Source of the DNA: a virus
Virus record (IMG/VR): IMGVR_UViG_3300002231_001788
Coordinates: 7 to 26,107 of that record
Length of the DNA: 26,101 nt
Strand: one strand, 5' to 3'
Shown: piece after piece, positions 1 through 8,501 of the stretch
Position numbering within the stretch: the stretch's first letter is position 1
Layout: each line of letters begins with the position of its first letter
Position numbers and translations under genes: made by a program
The notes under the pieces: generated by a model
What the model was told of the DNA's origin: nothing
Databases searched by the model: none
What the model saw: the letters and a program-made list of their open reading frames with translations, nothing else

Positions 1-35
1 AATGTGGGGTATGGTGCTTGTCCTGCGTTTGCCAT
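1..35 (-). CDS. 5' end of a further gene, truncated by the window edge
   Basis: An ATG at 35-33 overlaps the TAA of the upstream 652-aa gene in a TAATG arrangement, the same coupling used elsewhere in this operon. A good ribosome binding site (AAGGAG, then TTGAATA before the ATG) lies inside the end of the upstream gene. Only eleven residues are visible (M-A-N-A-G-Q-A-P-Y-P-T), so no function can be assigned. By position it continues the virion/ejection block. Confidence 0.7.
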   Translation of the reverse strand, partial: MANAGQAPYPT

Positions 36-1993
36 TATTCAACTCCTTGGGCTAATTTTGTTGCTGTTTGGGGCAATCTGTCGAAAATTGTTTTCAATAA
101 TTTTGTCATCTCTCCGCTATTGGGATCTAATTCTGATGCGGCTAGTATAAGATTCTTTCCTTTGCCTGTTGAAAAGAATTTCTCAAACTGTGTAATTAAT
201 GGGGCAATACCTAGAGAAGCCTTCGCCTTAAACCCATCTTGAGCTAATAAAAGCCTTTGCCCTGTTGGTGGGTTTTCCATGTACTGCCCCGCCCTTTTTG
301 ATGCTCTCATTAGACGCTTAACTCCCTCTAAATACTTTTGTTTTGCGGGTGTCATGAATATTTTAGTCTGCTCATCCAGTTTCTTTATTTGGTTGGCAAA
401 ATTAACAGGACTGTAGACCTCGCCAAACTCAGTATCAACCTTTGCTTTTTCAAGCGCAGTTTTAACTATTCCAGACTCAATCGCCTCTTTTCCTTCAGCG
501 TCCATGTGCCTGTAAAGTTTTCTGGCCTGATCGCCCTCACCATCTTTGATTAACTTTCTAAATACCCTGTCTGGGTGCTCTTCCTTTAAAAGAGCTTTTA
601 GGGTATTGCTTTCTTTAAACGGGATCACTTCTTCTCTATAATGCTTTTTTGCGATCTCATAATCCCTCTTAAGCTGTTTCCCGCCGGGAATTTGTTTTAT
701 AACCTCATCCATGTCTTTTTCGACCGCTTTTCTTACCTGCTTTAATGCGCCTCCCGCTGATGGATTCGATGTCATAAAATCTTTTGCATCTTTTCCAAGT
801 GCTTCTCTGGTTGCCCTTAATTGAGAATAGTTGGGCTTATCATCCAGTAAATTCATCTTCAGCCCCTCCAAATATTCGGTGGCGGGGTTTTTCTTTGTGG
901 TTTTAGATTTACCAGACTGCTCTAACATTTCGTCTATTGCATTTACTGTATTTTTCGGCTCAACCGTAGCCTTACCAGATCCAGCCTCAACTTTGTCATA
1001 ATACTTGGTTGCCTTTTCTTTGGCTTGTTTCTGTACTTTTTTCGCAGACTCTTTCATAGAACTGCCAATCTTTGAAAATGACTTGTCCGTCTTAAACTGC
1101 CTCCCAACTTTGTTCAATACCTTGTCTACATCTTTAGATTGAGATTCCCTGAATGAACTTAAGCCCCCGGTTTTTGACTCCATGTTTACTTCTGCTTTCC
1201 TGGTTCCCGCCTTTCCTGTGACATCACCTTTTGATAGCTTGACTCCATATGACTCAGCCAAATCCTCTAGTTCTTGTACTGAGGCACTGGCGTACCGCTT
1301 TTTAAGGGCGTTTACCACCCTCGATCCTAATTTACCTACCAGCGCACCACCGGCACCAAACAAGCTACCAAGCAGTGCGTCTGTGCTTCTCTCTTCCTCA
1401 TCCGTTCCAGACAAGGCACCAATAGCACCACCAGTGGCAGTACCCATTGCAATACCAGAAACGGGCGTTGCCAAATAAGGCACAGTACCACCCACAAACT
1501 CACCGGCACCCGTTGCAAAGTCACCCTCTGTCATTCCCTGAAAGCCTGCTTTTTTTGTTTTCATCTGCTCAAGCGATCTGCTAATACCTGAAACCCTAGC
1601 CTTTTGTTTTTCAATTAATCTGTCAAGTTGTGGTAAATCTTCCTCATCAGCGTCCAGTTTCATTTCTTCTAAGCGTGTAATATTATCTTGAAAATGTCCT
1701 TTGTCTCCTGTTTGAAAGGCTGACTTGATACCCCGCCAAGCATTCAGCATCCCCTCACCCTCACCCAAACCAAACCGGGAAAAGCCCGAAAGGGCTGAAA
1801 ACTCTTTTTTTCTGGCTCGTGTGATCTTCTTTTTTCTGCTTTCTCTCATTATCTGGGCCATATCTGCCCGATCCATATTGGCTAATAAATCAGGCTTTTT
1901 CTGCGCCACCATCTGAATTAAATCAGTATCATCTAAATGGGCATATTCAGGCTTTCTCTCCCTGACTTTGTTGGCAAATTCGTTCACTCTCAT
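35..1993 (-). CDS. Putative DNA-ejection (internal virion) protein, 652 aa
   Basis: Last complete gene of the structural operon. The N-terminus (about residues 3-40) has a short helical segment of the kind seen at the start of phage internal virion proteins (FANKVRERKPEY, then DDTDLIQMV). A basic stretch follows at 52-63. Residues about 165-222 form a long Gly/Ala-rich hydrophobic region that could insert into a membrane, as expected for a P22 gp16/gp20-like ejection protein. The remainder is Lys/Glu-rich and predicted helical or coiled coil. No lysozyme or transglycosylase motif is evident. The start is supported by an AAAGGTG ribosome binding site. Position after two other candidate ejection genes supports the role; the exact P22 equivalent cannot be set from sequence alone. 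Confidence 0.7.
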   Translation of the reverse strand: MRVNEFANKVRERKPEYAHLDDTDLIQMVAQKKPDLLANMDRADMAQIMRESRKKKITRARKKEFSALSGFSRFGLGEGEGMLNAWRGIKSAFQTGDKGHFQDNITRLEEMKLDADEEDLPQLDRLIEKQKARVSGISRSLEQMKTKKAGFQGMTEGDFATGAGEFVGGTVPYLATPVSGIAMGTATGGAIGALSGTDEEERSTDALLGSLFGAGGALVGKLGSRVVNALKKRYASASVQELEDLAESYGVKLSKGDVTGKAGTRKAEVNMESKTGGLSSFRESQSKDVDKVLNKVGRQFKTDKSFSKIGSSMKESAKKVQKQAKEKATKYYDKVEAGSGKATVEPKNTVNAIDEMLEQSGKSKTTKKNPATEYLEGLKMNLLDDKPNYSQLRATREALGKDAKDFMTSNPSAGGALKQVRKAVEKDMDEVIKQIPGGKQLKRDYEIAKKHYREEVIPFKESNTLKALLKEEHPDRVFRKLIKDGEGDQARKLYRHMDAEGKEAIESGIVKTALEKAKVDTEFGEVYSPVNFANQIKKLDEQTKIFMTPAKQKYLEGVKRLMRASKRAGQYMENPPTGQRLLLAQDGFKAKASLGIAPLITQFEKFFSTGKGKNLILAASELDPNSGEMTKLLKTIFDRLPQTATKLAQGVE

Positions 1994-2005
1994 AGTTCAC
2001 CTTTT

Positions 2006-3397
2006 TTATAAACCGTCTATTTCACTATTCAACAAATCAACATTTTCCTGCTCAATTTGGCCGGGAGTCTTAATTACCCCTAAAAATTCCGTTCCGCTCC
2101 ATTCAACACCGCCGGGAACAGTTATGCCTTCCTCATTAAAACTAAGCCTTTTTCTGGGGGGGCCATTCCCTACGCCGTGAATTGCATCCATATAGATGTT
2201 ATATATTCGCTTCATATTGTCTAAAAGAATAGGGGGCTTTTGAGCCACATCAAGCGAACCGAGTAACTGCATTAAATATTCTTGCTGTTGCACCGGCACT
2301 TGTCCTAACGCTCCACCTGTTGGGCTGGCCTCTCTCATAGCCTGTAACCTGTCAATGGAAATATTAGACTTAACAGAGGTTGCGTATTTTTCTAAAACAT
2401 CAGCGTCAGAAGCAGGCAGGTATTGCATTACTGAGCCTATAGGCCCTGCCGCCGTTGTTATAAGCCCTTCCATGTTTTTCTCTAAAATTTGCATTCCCCG
2501 GCCCATATCCTGAACAACCGTTTTTGCGGCTAAGTCTGTACCGGCCTTTTTAAGCCCTTTTTTGGTTCTTTCCCGGTTTACTTCTGCCATCCATTTTTCG
2601 TTTTGCCTTTCTTCTACACTTCTGGCAATTCCTAATTTAGCCCCTTCAATTCCAAGTTTTTCTTCTGCAATACCTACTTTAGCATCCTTATCCAATCGGG
2701 TTCTTTCGCCCGTTCCCTTGTTAATTAAAAACTGATCCTTTCCAATTGTCTCTACAGTAAACCCTTTGGATGGTACGAATTTTTTAGGGGTTTCTAGCCC
2801 TTCCACTGAATAAGGTTTCATAAAAGGGTTTGCAGGATCTTTGCTCAATAACCAGGGGTGGCCTGCTTCGTCATACATCACCTGTCCAGCTATATTTGAA
2901 GTCTTGCCCCGGCCCATTTCACTATTGAGGCTCATGTAATTTAATTGATCCTCTACACCCTTATTGTATTGATCGGGCCATGTTTCTGCACCCCTAACAC
3001 CCCTATTAATTGCTTGTGTTTTCATTAAAGGCCATGCTTCAGCCCTGTTTTTAGAGCCTAAAACTGTGCTGGACTGATCGCCCATCCATTTCTGCTCATT
3101 GTCCATTTTGGTAATTCTTGCTTTCTCTGCCTGCCTTGCCATTACCACCACTTCATTTGCTTTCTCTGGCATTCCTGCTAACTGGTAGGCTTGTGCTTTG
3201 CCTTTGGGGTTGTTAAAGAAACTGGTTTCTATCTCCTGTACCTTTCTCTTTCTTTCTGCCTCTTTCTCTGCATTACTTAAAGTCAAGTCAGCTAGTGACT
3301 GCTGTCGCCTGTTCTGCTGGGCGGCCATGTAATTCTGAATAGCCGGTTGAATGTTCATTGTCTGAGACTGTAGTGGTATCTGGGTATTCAATGGCAT
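2006..3397 (-). CDS. Putative phage DNA-injection protein, 463 aa
   Basis: Mostly helical and charged. It begins with a Gln/Asn-rich stretch (residues about 9-40) and a Glu/Lys/Arg coiled-coil-like segment (about 40-60). Near residues 355-375 it carries MREASPTGGALGQV, which I associate with podovirus ejection proteins, followed by helical sequence ending in an NIYMDAIHG segment. No enzymatic motif was seen. The ATG lies directly after the TAA of the 530-aa gene, and its ribosome binding site GGAGGT lies inside that gene's last codons, so the two are translationally coupled. Together with its two neighbours it probably forms the set of proteins ejected ahead of DNA. The specific role is inferred. 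Confidence 0.65.
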   Translation of the reverse strand: MPLNTQIPLQSQTMNIQPAIQNYMAAQQNRRQQSLADLTLSNAEKEAERKRKVQEIETSFFNNPKGKAQAYQLAGMPEKANEVVVMARQAEKARITKMDNEQKWMGDQSSTVLGSKNRAEAWPLMKTQAINRGVRGAETWPDQYNKGVEDQLNYMSLNSEMGRGKTSNIAGQVMYDEAGHPWLLSKDPANPFMKPYSVEGLETPKKFVPSKGFTVETIGKDQFLINKGTGERTRLDKDAKVGIAEEKLGIEGAKLGIARSVEERQNEKWMAEVNRERTKKGLKKAGTDLAAKTVVQDMGRGMQILEKNMEGLITTAAGPIGSVMQYLPASDADVLEKYATSVKSNISIDRLQAMREASPTGGALGQVPVQQQEYLMQLLGSLDVAQKPPILLDNMKRIYNIYMDAIHGVGNGPPRKRLSFNEEGITVPGGVEWSGTEFLGVIKTPGQIEQENVDLLNSEIDGL

Positions 3398-4990
3398 TTA
3401 CGCACCTCCAAAAAATGTTCCTAACAGCCCTGCCACATTCCCGGCCCCTTGCTGTCTCGCATTTGCACCACCGACAAGTCCTGCCGCCTGTGCATTCGCT
3501 CCACCGTACATGGCATCAGTTATATTAGCACCGTAGGACTGCCCCAGGTTAGCTAAGTTCTGGTTAGCAAGCATATTCATGTTTGCCAGCCCCGCAAGGT
3601 TGTTGTAGTTCTGCTGGCCCTGCTGGTTATACATATTGTAATTCTGCTGGTTGGCGGCTTGGTTTGCTCCTTGTGCGAACTGCCTGTCCTGCTGGTTCAT
3701 GCCCTGCCCTGTCCAGTAGTTGGCGTTATTCATGTTCTGGGCCATTATGTTATTCTGGTTGGCCATATTCTGCCCGAATTGAAAGGCGTTCTGTCCGTAT
3801 TGGTTGGCCATGTTGCTCTGGTTTGCATCTATGCCCGTTCCGAACTGATAATTTCCTATTGCTGCTTGGTTGGCTAGGTTCTGCTGTTGAGCGTCTAAGC
3901 CCATTCCAAATTGATACTGGTTCTGTCCAAACTGGTTTGCAAGGTTGCTCTGCTGTGCGCCTAAGTTAGCCCCGAATTGATATTGGTTCTGTCCAAACTG
4001 GTTAGCCCTGTCGGCCTGTCCTGCACCAAAACCCCTGTCACTCTCAAACTGCCCTCTGGCTCGGTTGAATTGGTTCCCGTAGTCCTGTGCCGCTAAACCA
4101 CTCGCATATTCGGCAATCTCCTTATCAGTGCCCCCGGTGAATCTTCTGCCCTCTGCTGAAGCCCTGCCCTCAATTGCCTTAATTCCCTCATCCCTTGCAA
4201 ACTGATAACCGGGACTCTCTTCATAGTTAAAGTCGAAATTTCCTGCATTTGCCCTCTCGAACTGTGGCCCCTGTCCTGCGTTGTACTGCTGGAATTGTGG
4301 CCCTGCATCCCTCCGAAATTGGTTGAAGGTAGGATCGGCACCCCTCTGGAATTGGTTGAAGCCGGGATCGGTTCCCTGCTGGAATTGGTTGAACCCCGGC
4401 GCACCCTGTGGCTGTCCACCCCTTACTTGGGCTAGACTCTGCCCCCCTTGTGGGGTTCCGTGCTGTTGCATCCATGCGTTCTTATCTGCTTGGTAGTTTT
4501 GATACACATGCTGCCCCGGTTGTGGGCCATAATTCACACCACCACCCATTATCCCCCCGTTTGGGGGTGTAAATGCTGGTTGCCCGTACTGTTGGGCTTG
4601 GTATTGCCCTGTCTGAAACTGACTTGGATCTGTCTGGAATTGCCCTGTGTTTGTCATATTCGACAAATTGTTGTAATTCTCTGCACCAGTGAAAGGGGCC
4701 AGATCACCTCTTGACTGACTGTACATATCCTGGTTGAAGTTTATCGCATTATTAGCGGCATCTTGCTGTATCCTTGCGGCTTCAATTGCTGCGGCTTCTG
4801 AGTTTCTGCCAAGAAGATCACCTAATGGCCCCTCATCGGCTGAACCCATTGCACCACCCGTAAAATGCCCTAAAAGTTCACCTCCGCTTTTACCAGTACC
4901 ACCAGCAACACCGCCCACAACACCACCCAGCGGCCCACCAATTAGAGTTCCATACCCCACACCTTTTGCTACATCCCACCAATCAGCCAT
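3398..4990 (-). CDS. Gln/Asn-rich putative DNA-transfer (ejection) protein, 530 aa
   Basis: The N-terminus (residues 9-52) is Gly-rich and hydrophobic and could insert into membrane. Residues about 64-90 look helical. Residues about 110-250 are Gln/Gly/Pro/Phe-rich with short FNQF repeats. Residues about 257-315 contain a block I recognise from P22 gp7-like and other podovirus DNA-transfer proteins: SPGYQF, then KAIEGRASAEG, GGT and QDYGNQFNRA. Residues about 327-414 hold four 22-residue repeats with an ANQFGQNQYQFG core, and the C-terminus is again Gln/Asn-rich, ending in Gly/Ala. The start has a strong AGGAGG ribosome binding site. The composition is far from the neighbouring genes, and long antisense and alternate-frame open frames here are by-products of it. 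Confidence 0.72.
   Translation of the reverse strand: MADWWDVAKGVGYGTLIGGPLGGVVGGVAGGTGKSGGELLGHFTGGAMGSADEGPLGDLLGRNSEAAAIEAARIQQDAANNAINFNQDMYSQSRGDLAPFTGAENYNNLSNMTNTGQFQTDPSQFQTGQYQAQQYGQPAFTPPNGGIMGGGVNYGPQPGQHVYQNYQADKNAWMQQHGTPQGGQSLAQVRGGQPQGAPGFNQFQQGTDPGFNQFQRGADPTFNQFRRDAGPQFQQYNAGQGPQFERANAGNFDFNYEESPGYQFARDEGIKAIEGRASAEGRRFTGGTDKEIAEYASGLAAQDYGNQFNRARGQFESDRGFGAGQADRANQFGQNQYQFGANLGAQQSNLANQFGQNQYQFGMGLDAQQQNLANQAAIGNYQFGTGIDANQSNMANQYGQNAFQFGQNMANQNNIMAQNMNNANYWTGQGMNQQDRQFAQGANQAANQQNYNMYNQQGQQNYNNLAGLANMNMLANQNLANLGQSYGANITDAMYGGANAQAAGLVGGANARQQGAGNVAGLLGTFFGGA
3749..4012 (-). repeat. Four 22-residue (66-bp) tandem repeats inside the Gln/Asn-rich gene
   Basis: Translated residues about 327-414 divide into four 22-residue units, each starting near ANQ and carrying a YQFG or FQFG core followed by an acidic or amide-rich QQ/NQ end. 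The units are similar but not identical, with single-residue substitutions and one unit reading AAIGN in place of FGQNQ. A 22-residue period suits an amphipathic helical repeat. Confidence 0.75.
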
Positions 4991-5040
4991 AATTCCTCCT
5001 AATCATCTACTAATAACAATTCAAAATCTACATACACAGC

Positions 5041-5226
5041 TTACTTGTCTGTAGATTTACCCAATGCCGTTTCTTCTAGTGCAGGTTCTTTTGCTTCAGT
5101 TTGTTGCTTCTGAAATTGAAGCTGAAGATTCCCAATCAATTTGGCTGTCATTTTATAAGGCCGTTCGCCTAATGAATCAACAACCATATTTGCTTCTTGT
5201 TCTGTTAATTTGAAAGTATACTGCAT
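5041..5226 (-). CDS. Small conserved phage protein, 61 aa
   Basis: A short soluble protein. The first half (YTFKLTEQEANMVVDSLGE) has the pattern of a small phage protein often found beside tail and ejection genes, with a conserved LTEQEAN and a following helix. The second half is Gln/Lys-rich and probably helical. The ATG is preceded by AAGGAGAACAA. It sits between the fibre gene and the ejection block, so a virion or assembly role is possible but not shown. There is no Cys, membrane segment or enzymatic motif. Confidence 0.75.
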   Translation of the reverse strand: MQYTFKLTEQEANMVVDSLGERPYKMTAKLIGNLQLQFQKQQTEAKEPALEETALGKSTDK

Positions 5227-5243
5227 TTGTTCTCCTTTGTTGG

Positions 5244-8200
5244 TTATGCTACCTTTACCGTTCCCGAATCATTCCATAATGATCCCGCTGTACCTGCTGA
5301 TACTGGCAGGTTTAAAAATACTTCGTTACTTGTTGCTACTGTAAAATCAGCACTAACAGTAGTGGCTTGTTTCATCGTTATAGCAGCCGCCCCAAATACA
5401 GCTATATCGCCCGTTCCCGTTCCACCAATATTCAGCGTTTCTGCACCAGCATCAAGAAAGAGAAAGTGAGTGTCTGCATTTGACTCGGCACGAAAATCAC
5501 CCGCCACATCCGAATCTTCGTTTACAACCAAACCAACGGGGACGTTTAAATTCCCATCAGCAAATACATAATCTTTATTGACTGCCAGTGCTGTTTGTAC
5601 TGTTATTTCAATCGTTCCGTTTAGGGTTGCATCCGTAACATCTCTCGCATACCCTGTAATCTCGGCAAATTTCCTATTGGTGCCTGTATCTGTATGCGAC
5701 CTCCATTGAAATGTTCCGATGACATCATCATCGGCAGGACTAGCACCCCATTTCTCAAATAGGATTGTTGGCCCGAAAGCATCAGCATTAGTATTTCTTA
5801 CATGGAAATTGGGATTCGAGAACGCTCCGGTTCCTATAAGGTATTGATTGTTATCGTTAACAGTTAAGGACCCCGTAATGGTTGGATTATTAACTATGCC
5901 AATAGTTATTGTCTGTCCGCTTGCGCTCGTTTCAATCTCATTAGCCGTACCTGCCAAAGTAAATGTCTGAGAATCAAGGTCAACCGCTCCCGTGCCAGAA
6001 TCACCAGCAAAATCAAGGTCTGATGTCGTTACCTGCGCATCAACATAAGCCTTTATGCTTTCACTTGTAGCCAAAGTTGTAGCACTCGCAGTGGCAAAAG
6101 AATCATCGTCTAATGTCCCCGTAATTGAGACTGTGGAACCAATATTAAGAGTAGCCGGGGCTTTTATTGTCACATCGTCCAAAAACTGAAAAGCATCTGA
6201 AACGCCTAGCCAATTAATAACCCCATCACTTGCGCTACTATCAAACGTTAAGGCTACATTCGGAGAGGCACCATCACCAAGAGTTAATGTTGTAATAGTG
6301 ACTGCACTGGGTAATCCTATAGTAATTGTTTGCCCTGATGCGCTCGTATCAACCTCATTTACTGTACCGGATATTGTAAATGTCTGTGAGTCTAAATCCA
6401 CTGCACCAGTACCGGAGTCACCAGCAAAATCCAAATCCTCTGCTGTTAAATCAGAAAGTAAAGCAATAACCCCATCAGAATCTGGCACCTGTAATGTTCT
6501 GGTATTCCCAGTTGTGACCAATGTGCCCACATCGAGATTTAATATCTTAGTTGTATCTGTTTCATCAAATACAGAGAATTGATTATCAGGAAAATCAGTG
6601 ATCATTCCAGTAGAACCCGTACCAGATGAAACGGTAGATGACCTTAAATCCAAAGTTGAAATATGTGTTAACGTCCCAAGACCCCCAGTCCATTTTAAAG
6701 TCATTCGACAAATTGGGGTCCCTGTTGACGAATCCAAACCGAACTCTCTCGGCATCGTCCTATCATCGTATCCGTCAACATCATTCAATGCGCTGGATTC
6801 TGTTACATAACCCCCCCCAGGGAGTTTACACATTATTGGTGCAAATTCTCCGGTCTTATTTCCAACAGCGAAAAAGAATACATTAAAGTATTTATTGTTT
6901 AATCCAGACCCGGTTGAGTCTGCGGTTATATCAAATAAATCGCTGAACTCATGGTAAGCATCACCAGACCAATTAACCGCATACAGAATATCAGACCCAG
7001 AAGTATCTACGGCTGGCATCGTATGTTTGTGCATTTGGTAGATAATGCCAGAGGTTGATTTAAAATAAGCCGCCGCACCAGCAGAGTCATCAAAATAACT
7101 GGTAGCCGCCGCTTGGTCTGTACCATTAGGATCTATTCCTGAGAAATAATTAGCACCACCATGCCTGATTCTTTCTTCAATATGAGTTAAATGCCCTTGG
7201 TTATCGGTTCCCTCAATATGGTCGTTCCAGTTCTGATTAATTAAAGCACCGTTTGTTTGAACGGTTGTTGCGCTTTGAACAAAGAAAAATCCGATTTTAA
7301 TATGCTCCGCAGAAGGCCATGCAGAAGTAGACTTTGTGAGGACTTTTGATGATTGCAAGATATAGATATAATTTGCTTGTGGAGCGGTGTCACTTCCAGC
7401 AGTCAAGGCTATTGTTGCCGCCGGGGTACAATCCAAGGTCGTATCCCCATCACTAAATTGCATGATAAGGTCACCGCCACCTGATTGTTCAATGCTCATT
7501 GTAATTGTTGCACCATCTGAAGTGACCAAAGCATCAAATGATTCTTTTATGGTGCCATTGTACATATCCCGGAGGGCAAATGTATTATCACCATAGGCCT
7601 TTATGCTTTCGCTTGTGGCTAAAGTTGTGGCAGATGCGGTTGTAAATGTGTCATCATCAATGGTTCCAGATATTAAAACTGTTGCCCCGATATTAAACCC
7701 ACCATTTGGTATTAAGACTTGACCACTGGTGTCTGTATTCAAGGTTAAACTTGATGCGTCTATAAACATTGCCAGATATGCGGCACCTGTATCATCATAT
7801 GCATTTATCTTTAATCTTGTGGCACTCATGAAAAAATCACCACGATACCTTGTTGAACCTGTTTGTCTGGTTCTTATTCCAGCATCAACAAATACGGCCC
7901 CATGAGAATGAATTGTCCCATCTGTTAAGGCTCCTCCAACACCTAAAGACGTGGCAATAGTAACAGCAGAGGGAAGCCCAATAGTCAAAGTCTGCCCGGA
8001 CATGGATGTTTCTATTTCGCTGGCAGTACCGGCAATAGTAAGAACTTGTGAATCAAGGTCTACCGCACCTGTACCGGAGTCACCGGCAAGGTCTAAGTCT
8101 TGAGCGGTTACTTGAGAGTCAACATAGGCTTTAATGCTTTCGCTTGTGGAAATCGTAGTATTTGTCGCTGTTGCAAAAGTGTCATCGTCAATGGTGCCTA

Positions 8201-8501
8201 CTATGGCTATCGTTGAACCAATATCTACTGCGCCTGAAAAATTAGCCGCCGCCGCTGTAATGGTTCCCGTTAAAGTAGGGCTTTCTGACATTACATTAGA
8301 AACCGTGCCTGTATTGGCTACGCTCGTTAATAACCCATCCGAATCAGTCTGTACGTCTTTATCAGGATCTAACGTGGTTCCTGGGGCGGTTCCGCTTGAA
8401 CTCTCCAAACCCTGAAAAAACTCTATCCAAGGCCATGAAGGAAAGCCCTTCTGCTCACGGCTTAGAAATTCATGCTCAATAGGGGCTACTTTGTCAGTCA
8501 T
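5244..8501 (-). CDS. Long tail fibre / host-recognition protein, 1085 aa
   Basis: The N-terminal 60 residues are distinct (EFLSREQKGFPSWPW) and are probably the virion anchor. The rest is Thr/Ser/Asp/Ala-rich beta-structured sequence built of modules. A module of about 90 residues, beginning near IGSTIAI, passing TSESIKAYVD and ending near SGQTITIG, occurs at about 94-183 and 787-870. A first half alone occurs at 271-309 and a second half alone at 688-737. Its core is LDFAGDSGTGAVDLDSQ. Residues about 310-680 are a non-repeated central domain. The C-terminus (FLNLP, then WNDSGTVKVA) resembles the end of other phage fibres; no peptidase S74 chaperone domain is seen. The start overlaps gp10 by ATGA and has a GGAG ribosome binding site. 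No catalytic depolymerase motif was seen. Confidence 0.85.
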   Translation of the reverse strand: MTDKVAPIEHEFLSREQKGFPSWPWIEFFQGLESSSGTAPGTTLDPDKDVQTDSDGLLTSVANTGTVSNVMSESPTLTGTITAAAANFSGAVDIGSTIAIVGTIDDDTFATATNTTISTSESIKAYVDSQVTAQDLDLAGDSGTGAVDLDSQVLTIAGTASEIETSMSGQTLTIGLPSAVTIATSLGVGGALTDGTIHSHGAVFVDAGIRTRQTGSTRYRGDFFMSATRLKINAYDDTGAAYLAMFIDASSLTLNTDTSGQVLIPNGGFNIGATVLISGTIDDDTFTTASATTLATSESIKAYGDNTFALRDMYNGTIKESFDALVTSDGATITMSIEQSGGGDLIMQFSDGDTTLDCTPAATIALTAGSDTAPQANYIYILQSSKVLTKSTSAWPSAEHIKIGFFFVQSATTVQTNGALINQNWNDHIEGTDNQGHLTHIEERIRHGGANYFSGIDPNGTDQAAATSYFDDSAGAAAYFKSTSGIIYQMHKHTMPAVDTSGSDILYAVNWSGDAYHEFSDLFDITADSTGSGLNNKYFNVFFFAVGNKTGEFAPIMCKLPGGGYVTESSALNDVDGYDDRTMPREFGLDSSTGTPICRMTLKWTGGLGTLTHISTLDLRSSTVSSGTGSTGMITDFPDNQFSVFDETDTTKILNLDVGTLVTTGNTRTLQVPDSDGVIALLSDLTAEDLDFAGDSGTGAVDLDSQTFTISGTVNEVDTSASGQTITIGLPSAVTITTLTLGDGASPNVALTFDSSASDGVINWLGVSDAFQFLDDVTIKAPATLNIGSTVSITGTLDDDSFATASATTLATSESIKAYVDAQVTTSDLDFAGDSGTGAVDLDSQTFTLAGTANEIETSASGQTITIGIVNNPTITGSLTVNDNNQYLIGTGAFSNPNFHVRNTNADAFGPTILFEKWGASPADDDVIGTFQWRSHTDTGTNRKFAEITGYARDVTDATLNGTIEITVQTALAVNKDYVFADGNLNVPVGLVVNEDSDVAGDFRAESNADTHFLFLDAGAETLNIGGTGTGDIAVFGAAAITMKQATTVSADFTVATSNEVFLNLPVSAGTAGSLWNDSGTVKVA

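Noticed and set aside
3583-3969. Long plus-strand open frames over the Gln/Asn-rich gene (also near 4281-4714)
   Set aside because: They are antisense to a strongly supported gene with biased codons, lack ribosome binding sites and read as Cys/Leu/Trp-rich nonsense.
4093-4475. Two minus-strand alternate-frame open frames inside the 530-aa gene
   Set aside because: They are by-products of the repeated CAG/AAT-rich coding sequence and have no independent start signal.
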